A DNA stretch of 64,000 nt, from the NCBI RefSeq assembly GCF_015354615.1, contig NZ_JACAVQ010000001.1:248001-312000 (forward strand). The letters are read 5' to 3'. Below, one piece after another: positions 26,311 through 35,410 of the stretch. This stretch comes from Aliidiomarina indica. GTDB taxonomy: Bacteria > Pseudomonadota > Gammaproteobacteria > Enterobacterales > Alteromonadaceae. Under the pieces are notes generated by a model, which did no database searches, had not been told where the DNA came from, and was given only the letters and a program-made list of their open reading frames with translations. Numbering within the stretch: position 1 is the stretch's first letter; each line of letters opens with the position of its first letter. A program made the position numbers and the translations under genes.

Positions 26311-27477
26311 ATGCTCATTCAGTTTTTTCTCAAAGTACGTGATTACGGTGTGCCTGCTAGCATTACCGAATTGCTTGATCTATTAGGCGCACTGGAATCG
26401 CAGATTGTATTTGCCGATATCGAAGCCTTTTATAGTTTGGCGCGTCTTACTCTGGTGAAGGATGAAACTTACTACGATCGTTTTGATCGGGCCTTTGCTG
26501 ACTATTTTGAAGGCGTCAATGAAGTTGATATCGCACAGAGTATTCCAGCGGAATGGCTTGAGCGAAGTTTACAGCGCCAACTGAGCGAAGAAGAAAAGGC
26601 GAAACTGCAGAGTTTAGGGGGCTTAGAAGCCTTACTCGACCAGTTTCGCGAGCGTCTCGCTGAACAACAAAAGCGTCATGCCGGTGGCAACAAGTGGATT
26701 GGTACTGGAGGCACATCGCCGTTTGGCGCTTATGGTTTCCATCCCGAGGGTATTCGTATTGGGCAAGAGGGAAGTAATGCGCGACGCGCGGTAAAAGTAT
26801 GGGATAAGCGCGAATTTAAAGATTTGGATAGTGATGAAGAGCTGAATAATCGGACCATCAAGCTCGCACTCCGCAAGTTACGTCGATTTGCCCGCACAGG
26901 GGCTGCAACTGAGTTAGATTTATCAGAAACGATTCGCGCCACGAGCCGTCAGGGTGGCTTGCTTGATTTACGTTATCAGCCAGAACGACATAACGCAGTG
27001 AAAGTGTTAATTCTGTTCGATGTGGGCGGTTCGATGGATGATTACATTTATGAGTGTCAGCAGCTCTTTGCCGCGGTCCGCTCAGAATTTAAGCATTTAG
27101 AGTTTTTCTACTTTCACAACTGCATCTATGAAGGTGTGTGGAAAACCAATCAACGGCGCCAGCAAGAGCAATTTTCTGTGTTCGATTTACTGCATACCTA
27201 CGGCTCAGACTATAAATTAATTTTGGTGGGTGATGCCACCATGGGGCCCTACGAAATTGCCTATCCGGGCGGCAGTGTAGAACATTGGAACGAAGAACCG
27301 GGGCAGGTGTGGCTCGAACGGTTGTTAGACCAATATCCAAAGGCCATCTGGCTCAATCCACAACCGCAGGCGCACTGGCGGTACTATCACTCCATTGATA
27401 TGATTCGCCAAATTATGCACGGCCGTATGTTTCCGTTAACCGTGCATGGAATTACCGATGCGATTGAGCAGCTCTAA
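26311..27477 (+). CDS. VWA (CoxE-like) domain protein, partner of the MoxR ATPase
   Basis: This 388-residue soluble protein starts on the base after the MoxR stop. The C-terminal half is a von Willebrand A domain with a MIDAS motif written DVGGSMD (Asp237, Gly239, Ser241) where the classical form is DxSxS; later GDATMGPYEI and a conserved WLNPQP segment follow. The N-terminal half is helical with RRAVKVWDKREFKDLDSD. The MoxR-VWA pair resembles CoxD/CoxE-type maturation factors. No obvious client enzyme is encoded nearby, though the cyd oxidase cluster lies 2 kb away. It converges with the TlpA-type gene. Confidence 0.85.
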   Translation: MLIQFFLKVRDYGVPASITELLDLLGALESQIVFADIEAFYSLARLTLVKDETYYDRFDRAFADYFEGVNEVDIAQSIPAEWLERSLQRQLSEEEKAKLQSLGGLEALLDQFRERLAEQQKRHAGGNKWIGTGGTSPFGAYGFHPEGIRIGQEGSNARRAVKVWDKREFKDLDSDEELNNRTIKLALRKLRRFARTGAATELDLSETIRATSRQGGLLDLRYQPERHNAVKVLILFDVGGSMDDYIYECQQLFAAVRSEFKHLEFFYFHNCIYEGVWKTNQRRQQEQFSVFDLLHTYGSDYKLILVGDATMGPYEIAYPGGSVEHWNEEPGQVWLERLLDQYPKAIWLNPQPQAHWRYYHSIDMIRQIMHGRMFPLTVHGITDAIEQL

Positions 27478-27500
27478 GTCAGCCTTGCTCATTGCGTCTG

Positions 27501-28334
27501 TTAGTCATCGTCAGAGTGTGCCGTGCTGGCACGAATACTGCGAATAGCTTGGCTTAAACGTGCGGCAGAAAACTCACCCACATGGGTGTCAATTAACATG
27601 CCGTTGGCATCAAAAAACAATGTGGTTGGCAGGGCAAAGGATTGGATGCGAACCCCAAGTTCGCTATTTGGATCGAGCAAGGTATGTTCGATAAAAAGGC
27701 CTTGCTGAACCATAAACTCTCGCACTAGCTGGGCATCTTCTCCCTGATTCACAGTTACAATAGCAACGTCCGGATAACGTGACTGAGCTTCTTCTAAGAG
27801 TGGCATTTCACGAACACATGGAGGACACCAAGTCGCCCATAAATTCATCACTACAGGCTGACCACGAAATGCACGATGGAGAAATACAGGGCGATCGTCG
27901 AGAGTGCTCACACGAACATCAGGAATAAATAGCTCATGGCCATACTTGTGATTATAGATGCCGTGCATGCTGGTCCAAGCGATAGCCCCAACAAGACATG
28001 AAATAGCAACTGGCTTGAGCAAATCACGCCGTTTGAAAATCTCAAACACCGCCAAAGCTACCCCGGCGATCACACCGGCCCAGAGGTCAAAACCACCATC
28101 ACGCACATTCAAAATTTGCCATGGACTACTGGCGTAATCACTGAAGTAACGAATGACAAAGCTCATTCGTGCCACTAAAAGACCCACCGCAAGAATTCGA
28201 AATACACTGTCAGTCGCGTTTACGTGATACTTGCGACCAAGCAACCAGGCAAGGCCGAAGGCCAACATGAGTGCAAGAAAAAAGATAAGGTGGACGGTCG
28301 CAAAGGCAAAGGGCCCCAGAGTGACGGACATCAT
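27501..28334 (-). CDS. Lgt-like membrane domain fused to a TlpA-type thioredoxin domain
   Basis: Residues 1-130 form about four membrane helices with clear similarity to the central part of prolipoprotein diacylglyceryl transferase (VARMSFVIRYF ... VRDGGFDLWAGVIAG). The catalytic HGG and the GRxGNFxNxE signature of Lgt are absent, so that half is probably only an anchor or binds another ligand. Residues ~135-275 are a periplasmic TlpA/ResA-type thioredoxin with WATWCPPC (Cys170, Cys173) and a cis-proline region ALPTTLFF. It likely reduces disulfides outside the membrane. The start is uncertain: ATG 28334, ATG 28331 or TTG 28364. Confidence 0.8.
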   Translation of the reverse strand: MMSVTLGPFAFATVHLIFFLALMLAFGLAWLLGRKYHVNATDSVFRILAVGLLVARMSFVIRYFSDYASSPWQILNVRDGGFDLWAGVIAGVALAVFEIFKRRDLLKPVAISCLVGAIAWTSMHGIYNHKYGHELFIPDVRVSTLDDRPVFLHRAFRGQPVVMNLWATWCPPCVREMPLLEEAQSRYPDVAIVTVNQGEDAQLVREFMVQQGLFIEHTLLDPNSELGVRIQSFALPTTLFFDANGMLIDTHVGEFSAARLSQAIRSIRASTAHSDDD

Positions 28335-28433
28335 ATGAAGGTTAAACTCCCAGACGAATAGCAATAAATAAAGATGACAAACGTGGTCAACGGCGTTGTT
28401 AGTATGCCGAATCTATACGTAAAGGTCATGGTT

Positions 28434-29318
28434 TTAGCGCAAATGGTTGATAGGTATTTTTAAATAGGTGACACCATTATCGGCGGCAGGCGGGAAGTGA
28501 CCAGCGCGAATATTGACCTGAACCGACGGAATGATTAAACGGGGCATCGCCAAGGTGGCATCTCGTTTATCACGCATGGCAACAAACTCAGTTTCAGTCG
28601 CGCCATCGGCCATGTGAATATTCTCCGCGCGCTGCGCCGCTACAGAAGTTCGGCAGGCATGAGAGCGGTTTTCTGGGGGATAATCATGGCACACAAATAT
28701 AGCGGTTTCATCGGGGTAGGCAAGGAGCTTACGGATGGAATGATAGAGTGTTTTACTCGAACCTCCGGGGAAGTCGCAACGAGCCGTGCCAACGTCCGGC
28801 ATAAATAAGGTATCACCGACAAATAAAGCCATGCCATTTACTAAGTAAGCACAGTCGGCCGGGGTATGGCCTGGGCAATGAACGACGTCAAATTGGAGCG
28901 ATCCAAAGGTGATAGAATCGCCGTCATTAAACAGTGCGTCGAATTGCACGCCGTTGGCAAGAAACTCTTTTTCAAAATCAAAAACGTCCTTAAATATACG
29001 TTGCACGTCTTGAATATGACGTCCAATACCAATAGGGGCTCCGGTGTGTTGCTGCAGATAGGGCGCTGCAGAAAGATGATCCGCATGGGCATGGGTTTCT
29101 AAGATGTGGGCAACCTTGAGGTTTCGTCCAGCGATAAACGCTAAAATACGATCGGCACCCTGTGTATTGGTGTGCCCGGAAGCGGCATCAAACTCGAGTA
29201 CAGAGTCGATCACGACAGCAGTCTTGCCTTGGCGCTCAAACACCACATAGGAAAAGGTTTCGCTGTCTTTATCTAAGAATGGCTGCACGATAAAAGTATC
29301 GAACTCGATGGGTGCCAT
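28434..29318 (-). CDS. Metallo-beta-lactamase fold protein, persulfide dioxygenase (Blh/ETHE1) type
   Basis: Metal ligands are in THAHADH (His76, His78, Asp80, His81), CPGHTPADC and the GDTLFMPDVGTARCDFPGG block. This last block is characteristic of Blh/ETHE1-like proteins, which oxidise glutathione persulfide to sulfite using one iron. The ATG at 29318 follows GAGGAG and gives 294 residues. Upstream extension reads into the cydA promoter region. The downstream Lgt/TlpA-type thiol gene, 99 bases away on the same strand, suggests a thiol or sulfide theme, but no sulfide regulator is nearby, so the role is inferred from the family. Confidence 0.78.
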   Translation of the reverse strand: MAPIEFDTFIVQPFLDKDSETFSYVVFERQGKTAVVIDSVLEFDAASGHTNTQGADRILAFIAGRNLKVAHILETHAHADHLSAAPYLQQHTGAPIGIGRHIQDVQRIFKDVFDFEKEFLANGVQFDALFNDGDSITFGSLQFDVVHCPGHTPADCAYLVNGMALFVGDTLFMPDVGTARCDFPGGSSKTLYHSIRKLLAYPDETAIFVCHDYPPENRSHACRTSVAAQRAENIHMADGATETEFVAMRDKRDATLAMPRLIIPSVQVNIRAGHFPPAADNGVTYLKIPINHLR

Positions 29319-29444
29319 ATACTGCTCCTCGCGTTTTCGGATGACTCGGCTGCACTTTGCATTATGAAATGCTAATATAACAAAGCTAGCGCTCAAGGTT
29401 AATGATTTATCTTCTGTTTTTTCTGTCCGCGGGTCTAGCCTTAA

Positions 29445-29514
29445 TTGATCTATCGCAAGATTAAGTACCACAAAAGGGGTATGCTAAAAGCAGACGACAA
29501 TCACTGACTATAAT
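29445..29514 (+). promoter_or_regulatory. Possible FNR-like site and -10 element upstream of cydA
   Basis: TTGATCTATCGCAA (29445-29458) matches eight of the ten conserved bases of the FNR/Anr palindrome TTGAT-N4-ATCAA. A perfect TATAAT lies at 29509-29514, 41 bases before the cydA start, without a recognisable -35. The distance between the two does not fit a simple class II FNR promoter, so this is only a candidate. Confidence 0.25.
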
Positions 29515-29554
29515 GCATGGTTTACCTATTCATTTCCGCAGAGGAGCGTTGTAA

Positions 29555-30958
29555 ATGGAACTCGATCCAATCTTGCTATCACGAATTCAGTTTGCGTTCG
29601 TGGTCTCGTTTCACGCCATCTTCCCTGTTTTCACTATCGGTCTAGCATCTTACATCGCACTCTTAGAAGGGCTCTCATTTAAAACACAAAATCCCGTGTG
29701 GGAACGCTTGTCGCGGTTCTGGGTGCAAGTGTTTGCGGTAGTGTTTGGTATGGGGGTGGTGTCAGGCATCGTCATGGCCTTCCAGTTTGGAACGAATTGG
29801 AGCGTGTTTTCCTACACCTCAGCGAACTTCCTCGGGCCGGTTTTGAGTTATGAGGTGATTACAGCCTTTTTCTTGGAAGCGGCATTTTTAGGGGTGTTAC
29901 TCTTTGGTAGAGATAAAGTCCCGCAAGGAATTCACTTTCTTTCCGCAATCATGGTGGCGTTAGGCACCTTTATTTCATCGTTCTGGATTCTCTCGGCGAA
30001 TAGTTGGATGCACACGCCCGCTGGCGTAGAGATGGTGAATGGCCTGATCTATGTGACCAGCTGGTCGGAAGCCATTTTTAATCCGAGTTTGTGGCCGCGC
30101 TTCTTCCATATGGGAATCGCTTCATTTCTTACCGGTGCCTTCGTGGTATGTGGTGTGAGCGCTTGGTATATCCTGCGTCAGAAAGACACTGATGTGCACA
30201 AAAAAGCGTTATCGATGTCGTTGTGGCTCATTTTAATAGCGGTGCCGGCGCAAATTTACGTGGGTCACGCACACGGTATTAATTCCTTTGAGCACCAACC
30301 TATGAAAGTGGCGGCTATGGAAGGCGCGTGGGAAACAAAAACGAATGCACCATTAGTTCTGTTTGCCATTCCAGACCAAGAAAATCAGCGCAATCGCTGG
30401 GAAGTATCGGTACCCGGTTTAGCGAGTTTGGTATTAACTCATGACATTGATGGTGAGGTGCCGGGACTCAAGGAAATTCCACGGGAGATGCAGCCACCGG
30501 TGGCTATTGTATTCTTCGCGTTCCGCATTATGGTAGGCATTGGTCTGATAATGCTGTTCTTTGCTATTGCCGGGTTAGTGTTACGCAGAAAGGACGCATA
30601 CCTGCGAACCCCTTGGTTTCTCAATGGACTCAAATGGATGTCACTTTCGCCATTTATAGCCGTGCTTGCCGGTTGGTTTGTTACCGAAGTAGGGCGCGCC
30701 CCTTGGCTTATTTATGAAGTGATGACCCATAGTGAGGGGATAACGCCTTCGCTCACAGGCGGTATGGCGTTATTTACACTCATCGGCTACATCATGGTGT
30801 ACGCCATGGTGTTTGCTGCTGGGGTTTATTATCTATTGCGCGTGATAGCCAGTGGCGTTCTGTCGGAAAACGAAATTCGTAAAAGTCAGTCGCATCAACG
30901 GCCAAAGCGTCCGCTATCTGCAGCGGATGCTGATTGGGAAGAGGAGCATACATCATGA
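29555..30958 (+). CDS. cydA: Cytochrome bd ubiquinol oxidase subunit I, CIO type
   Basis: Heme-bearing quinol-oxidising subunit of the bd oxidase in the inner membrane, reducing oxygen to water. His20 (SFHAIFP) and the FHMG histidine correspond to heme ligands. The conserved GWFVTEVGRAPW replaces GWxxTEVGRQPW of E. coli. The Q-loop after QPMKVAAMEG is short and lacks the long insertion of E. coli CydA; total length is 467 residues against 522. This S-type loop is characteristic of CioA/cyanide-insensitive oxidases. Its stop overlaps the cydB start. Confidence 0.94.
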   Translation: MELDPILLSRIQFAFVVSFHAIFPVFTIGLASYIALLEGLSFKTQNPVWERLSRFWVQVFAVVFGMGVVSGIVMAFQFGTNWSVFSYTSANFLGPVLSYEVITAFFLEAAFLGVLLFGRDKVPQGIHFLSAIMVALGTFISSFWILSANSWMHTPAGVEMVNGLIYVTSWSEAIFNPSLWPRFFHMGIASFLTGAFVVCGVSAWYILRQKDTDVHKKALSMSLWLILIAVPAQIYVGHAHGINSFEHQPMKVAAMEGAWETKTNAPLVLFAIPDQENQRNRWEVSVPGLASLVLTHDIDGEVPGLKEIPREMQPPVAIVFFAFRIMVGIGLIMLFFAIAGLVLRRKDAYLRTPWFLNGLKWMSLSPFIAVLAGWFVTEVGRAPWLIYEVMTHSEGITPSLTGGMALFTLIGYIMVYAMVFAAGVYYLLRVIASGVLSENEIRKSQSHQRPKRPLSAADADWEEEHTS

Positions 30959-31962
30959 GCGATCCGGTGTTTGATTTAACCATTATTTGGGCGGTGATTA
31001 TCGCCTTTGGCATTATCATGTATGTGCTGATGGACGGCTTCGACTTGGGCCAGGGGATCTTGTTTCCTTTTGCGCCGTCTGAGGATGCCCGTGATGTGAT
31101 GATGAATTCGGTAGCGCCGGTATGGGATGGCAACGAAACGTGGCTCATTTTAGGTGGCGCTGGTTTACTCGCTGCATTTCCGTTGGTGTATGCGGTGTTT
31201 TTACCGGCATTGTATATCGGAGTGTTCTTGCTCCTTGCCGGCTTGATTTTCCGCGGTGTCGCTTTTGAGTTTCGATTCAAAGCAAGAAGTTCTCGCTACG
31301 TATGGAACTGGTCGTTTGCGATTGGCTCAACGGTCGCCGCTTTTGCCCAAGGTGCCGTGGTGGGTGCCTATATTCAAGGGTTTGCAGTAGCTGACTTTGT
31401 CTATATCGGAGGCGCGTTCGATTGGCTAACGCCCTTTACCGTGCTTACCGGACTAGGTTTAGTTGCAGGGTACGCATTGCTGGGCTCAACCTGGCTGATT
31501 ATGAAATCGGAAGGCGACATTCAAGACTGGGCCTATCGCATTACCCCTTGGTTATTAATTGCAGTCTTGGTGGTTTTCGCGATAGTGAGCGTGTGGACCC
31601 CTTTTATAGACCCCTTTGTCGCTGATCGTTGGTTCTCCGGCATTAGCTATATTTGGCTCCTCCCGCTACTTGCCTTGTTGTGTGCCTTTTGGCTCATGCG
31701 CTCTGTGCATCAACGCCGCGATGGTTCCCCGTTTGTGGCTACTATGGGCATGTTTATTTTTACCTATTTAGGGCTTATTGCGAGTAAGTTCCCTTATGTG
31801 GTGCCACCTGATTACACCTTGTGGGATGCCTCTTCAGCCCATGAATCTCAGCTGTTTTTACTATTAGGCTTGCTCTTCGTGATCCCGATTGTCTTGGTGT
31901 ATACCGCATGGACCTATTGGGTGTTCCGAGGCAAAGTGAAAGCGGGCGTGGGGTATCATTGA
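30955..31962 (+). CDS. cydB: Cytochrome bd ubiquinol oxidase subunit II
   Basis: This 335-residue membrane subunit pairs with CydA. The N-terminal helix carries YVLMDGFDLGQGIL, and NSVAPVWDGNETWLI follows, both near-invariant in CydB/CioB. About eight to nine membrane helices are present. The ATG at 30955 overlaps the cydA stop and has GAGGAG upstream. No cydX-like small gene fits in the 11 bases before cydD. Confidence 0.95.
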   Translation: MSDPVFDLTIIWAVIIAFGIIMYVLMDGFDLGQGILFPFAPSEDARDVMMNSVAPVWDGNETWLILGGAGLLAAFPLVYAVFLPALYIGVFLLLAGLIFRGVAFEFRFKARSSRYVWNWSFAIGSTVAAFAQGAVVGAYIQGFAVADFVYIGGAFDWLTPFTVLTGLGLVAGYALLGSTWLIMKSEGDIQDWAYRITPWLLIAVLVVFAIVSVWTPFIDPFVADRWFSGISYIWLLPLLALLCAFWLMRSVHQRRDGSPFVATMGMFIFTYLGLIASKFPYVVPPDYTLWDASSAHESQLFLLLGLLFVIPIVLVYTAWTYWVFRGKVKAGVGYH

Positions 31963-31973
31963 TAGGTGTTTAA

Positions 31974-33671
31974 GTGAGTGAATTTAGGCGTGAATACACC
32001 TACCTGACACAGATACGAGCGGCGACCGGCCGCTCGTTATATGCTGTGCAATTCTTTGCCTTGATGGCGAGTCTGAGCCTTATAGCGCAGTTGCTGGCGT
32101 TGGCTTTCGCGCTCAGTGCAATATTCGATCATGCCCCTACCTTTGAGTATGTGCAGGCACTGTCGCTAACGAAAGCCTTAGCTACCGCCGCGGCAGCGTT
32201 ATTGTGTCGTGTGTTATTTCAGAACCTAGCAGACCACTATGCGGCTATAGCAGGCCAACGCGCCTGCCAACAGGCGCGCCTGCAACTCACCGAACATTGG
32301 CGCACGCAACTCGTGCAACGGGCGGGAAAGCAATCACCGGAGCAGGCAGGCTTGCTGCTAGAACCCGTAGAGTCATTATTTGGCTATATTGCCCGTTACC
32401 TACCACAACGGACGCAAGCGGTACTGGTTCCGGCGGTAATTCTTGTGATTGTATTTAGCCTAAATTGGGTGGCCGGCGTATTTTTACTGATCTCGGCTCC
32501 CTTAATCCCACTCTTTATGACGTTGGTGGGCATGGGCGCGGCGCGCCTCAATCAACAGCACATGGATACGCTGCAACGGCTGTCAGCGTTATTTATTGAC
32601 CGCTTACGTAATCTTAGTTTGCTTTACATCAGTGGCCGCGAGGCGGCTGCGACCGCCCATGTGTCTCGCGCTGCGGATCACTATCGGCGGATAAACATGA
32701 AGACGCTGCGCGTTGCGTTTCTTTCCTCGGCAGTGCTTGAATTTTTTGCTGCAGTGGCCATTGCTGCGCTAGCCATTTATATCGGTTTTTCGCTGTTAGG
32801 ATATATTGATTGGGGGCCGTCCCAAAATCTAAGCCTCTTCTCTGGGTTGCTTATTCTGATGCTTGCGCCTGAATTTTTCCAACCCCTGCGAAACTTTGCT
32901 CAGTATTACCACGATCGCGCGGCGGCACTAGGAGCGGCGACTCAGCTAATGGTGGAGGGTACTGTGGAGCCTTCGACGTCTAAAAGCCCAGGTTCCTTGC
33001 CGAAACTATTTCTGCGTCGGAAAAAGCCAGCGTCAGAGCAAGTAACATTGCTGCACTGGCAGGGGGGCCTATACCGCTATCAACCCCAGGAAGCCGCTAT
33101 TTTTATACCAGCGTTCACCTTAAAGAAAGGCGCATGCATGGTGATTTTCGGACCTTCCGGGGGAGGGAAATCGACCTTATTACGGCTACTTAGCCATGGC
33201 AGTGATGCTGCCAGCTTCGATGAAAATCAGCCTTTTTTGAAAATCCCCAATAAAATAGCGTTGCAGCGGCAGAATCCTTGGCTATTTGCCGGCTCGGTGA
33301 TGGATAACCTGAAACTGTACAATGCCACAGTGAGTCGCGCTGAGGTTGAACAGGTGCTTTCTGATGTCGGTTTAACAGGCTTTGCCGATGTTAGCATCGT
33401 CGAGCAAGGACGAAATATATCTGGAGGCGAAGCAAAGCGTATTGCCTTAGCGCGTTGTTTGCTGGCACCCATCACCGAATTTGTGCTCGTACTTGATGAG
33501 CCATTCGCCGGACTTGATGACACCACAACGGCTCGTGTGATTGAACGGCTGCGCTGGCAGCATGAGCAAGGCCAAACCATAGTGATTGCAGCGCACGAGC
33601 ACTCTCATGCACGCTTGCGGGCACTGGCCACCACATACTTAGAGGTAGGGGAGGCTAGCGCTGCACGATGA
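31974..33671 (+). CDS. cydD: Thiol reductant ABC exporter subunit CydD
   Basis: CydDC is a heterodimeric ABC exporter of cysteine/glutathione needed to assemble bd oxidases. This half-transporter (565 residues, GTG start) has six membrane helices (to about residue 300), then the nucleotide-binding domain with Walker A GPSGGGKST, signature ISGGEAKRIALARCLL and Walker B FVLVLDEPF. The linker around residues 325-355 is long and basic. It overlaps cydC by four bases (ATGA). Confidence 0.93.
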   Translation: MSEFRREYTYLTQIRAATGRSLYAVQFFALMASLSLIAQLLALAFALSAIFDHAPTFEYVQALSLTKALATAAAALLCRVLFQNLADHYAAIAGQRACQQARLQLTEHWRTQLVQRAGKQSPEQAGLLLEPVESLFGYIARYLPQRTQAVLVPAVILVIVFSLNWVAGVFLLISAPLIPLFMTLVGMGAARLNQQHMDTLQRLSALFIDRLRNLSLLYISGREAAATAHVSRAADHYRRINMKTLRVAFLSSAVLEFFAAVAIAALAIYIGFSLLGYIDWGPSQNLSLFSGLLILMLAPEFFQPLRNFAQYYHDRAAALGAATQLMVEGTVEPSTSKSPGSLPKLFLRRKKPASEQVTLLHWQGGLYRYQPQEAAIFIPAFTLKKGACMVIFGPSGGGKSTLLRLLSHGSDAASFDENQPFLKIPNKIALQRQNPWLFAGSVMDNLKLYNATVSRAEVEQVLSDVGLTGFADVSIVEQGRNISGGEAKRIALARCLLAPITEFVLVLDEPFAGLDDTTTARVIERLRWQHEQGQTIVIAAHEHSHARLRALATTYLEVGEASAAR

Positions 33672-35362
33672 ATCTGCATTCCTTTACCAAGCGCTCTGAG
33701 CGCGACATTATGGCCCCATGGCTTGCTGAGCTTCAAAAGCATCGCCGCTTTACGCTGCCGGGAATGTTGCTCATGCTACTTACCGCCATTGCTGGCATTG
33801 CACTGCTTGCCATCTCCGGCTGGTTTATAGTCGGGGCGGGTATTACCGGGGCTTTGTTAGCGGCTGGCGCATGGGTGTACTTTGATATCTATATCGCCGG
33901 AGCGGCGATTCGTGTGCTCGCATTGTTGCGTACTGTGGGCCGTTATGGCGAACGAGTGATAAACCACGATGCGGTGTTGCGATTGCAACAGCAGTGGCGG
34001 GTTCAGGTTTTTACGCAAATAGTAAGGCAGCCATCACGATTTGTGAGCCAGTTAAGAAGTGCGGATTTGAGCCAACGTTTAACCCACGATTTATCTACCC
34101 TGGACGCACTCTATCTGCGCATTAAAGCCCCTAGTGTGGTCGCTATCATCATGCTTATTGCTGTGTTGGTTGCCGTCTATTGGGTTTATCAAAGCACTTA
34201 CATTTTGATCCTATCCTTGGTTTGTTATGGCGCCGCCCTGTTGGGAGGAATTTGGGGCGCCCGTTACCTCTCTAAAAAGCCCGGGCGCAGAGAGCAGTAT
34301 TATTACCAACGGGTACGCGAGCACGGTCAGAACTATGTGGAAGGACTTGCTGAACTGGATGCAGCGCAAGCGGCAGCAGCAACGCAACAAGACGTGATAC
34401 AGGTGGGTGACGCGCTCACTCAGGCCCAGGCAAATCGTTTAAAGCAACAGCGCATGCTGAGTTCCTGGGTGTCTCTCTGGTCCGGCGTGGTGGTAATTTT
34501 ATTGCTTGGGGTAGGCGCAAGTTTGGTTGAGCAAGGGCAAGTCAGTGGTCCGCAAGTGGCGTTGTTGGTCTTCGCGGCGCTCGCATACGGGGAACTCATT
34601 CAGTCCTTACCTGAACAAAATGGCCATTGGGGAGCAGTGCTGCAAGCAAGCGAACAACTCAATACTGTGACTACCCGCGAGCGCGATGAACCTGAGGTTG
34701 TTCACAATGCAGAGCTGGTTTCCGCGATGGCGTGGGAGCATATTGATGTGCAGCTTCGTGGCAAGGTTATTTTTTCCAATTTAAGCATGCAGGTGCAACG
34801 GGGTGAACACCTCGCCCTTTTGGCACCCTCCGGTGTCGGGAAAAGTCTATTAATAAGTTTGCTGCTCGGCTTACATTATCCCGATCGAGGGCTGGTGTGC
34901 TTAGGCTATGAGTCCGCTCACTGGAAAACCAAGCTCGGGGTGATTGAACAAGACTCTCGTGTACTGGCCGGCAGCCTGGCTGAAAACTTGCGCATCGTGA
35001 AGCCACACGCAACGGATTCACAATTATGGGACGCGCTTGAATTTGCCGAGCTAGCAGAAACCGTAAAAAACATGCCAGATCAACTGCAAACCTTGGCAGG
35101 CGCTGGTGGATTTCGCCTGTCGGGAGGACAAGCCCGTCGATTGCAGCTGGCCCGTTTGTACTTGCAGGATCCAGAGTGTGTCATATTAGACGAACCCTTT
35201 ACCGGCCTTGATCGCGCTACCCAAAACACGCTTAAGCAGCGCCTGGAAACTTGGTTGGCAAGTAAAACATGCTTTATGGTGGCACATAGCGCCGATGCTT
35301 TACCTCCGGCGGAAGCTTACTACACTTTGATCAAGGGCAAAGCAGAACGATTAAAAACCTGA
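33668..35362 (+). CDS. cydC: Thiol reductant ABC exporter subunit CydC
   Basis: Partner half-transporter of CydD (564 residues). Membrane helices occupy about residues 25-310, with the family segments AISGWFIVGAGITG and LRTVGRYGERVINHDAV. The nucleotide-binding domain has Walker A APSGVGKS, signature LSGGQARRLQLARLYL and Walker B CVILDEPF. It completes a cydA-cydB-cydD-cydC cluster encoded with overlaps or an 11-base gap, clearly one operon. Confidence 0.93.
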   Translation: MNLHSFTKRSERDIMAPWLAELQKHRRFTLPGMLLMLLTAIAGIALLAISGWFIVGAGITGALLAAGAWVYFDIYIAGAAIRVLALLRTVGRYGERVINHDAVLRLQQQWRVQVFTQIVRQPSRFVSQLRSADLSQRLTHDLSTLDALYLRIKAPSVVAIIMLIAVLVAVYWVYQSTYILILSLVCYGAALLGGIWGARYLSKKPGRREQYYYQRVREHGQNYVEGLAELDAAQAAAATQQDVIQVGDALTQAQANRLKQQRMLSSWVSLWSGVVVILLLGVGASLVEQGQVSGPQVALLVFAALAYGELIQSLPEQNGHWGAVLQASEQLNTVTTRERDEPEVVHNAELVSAMAWEHIDVQLRGKVIFSNLSMQVQRGEHLALLAPSGVGKSLLISLLLGLHYPDRGLVCLGYESAHWKTKLGVIEQDSRVLAGSLAENLRIVKPHATDSQLWDALEFAELAETVKNMPDQLQTLAGAGGFRLSGGQARRLQLARLYLQDPECVILDEPFTGLDRATQNTLKQRLETWLASKTCFMVAHSADALPPAEAYYTLIKGKAERLKT

Positions 35363-35410
35363 TGTGATACATCACTGAAGCCAATATTCGATGTCATAGG
35401 AGTGAAGCGA

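Noticed and set aside
26311..29318. A single new gene system made of MoxR, VWA, Lgt-TlpA and MBL genes
   Set aside because: The pairs are convergent (stops 23 bases apart) and not one transcription unit; only the MoxR-VWA pair is firmly linked.
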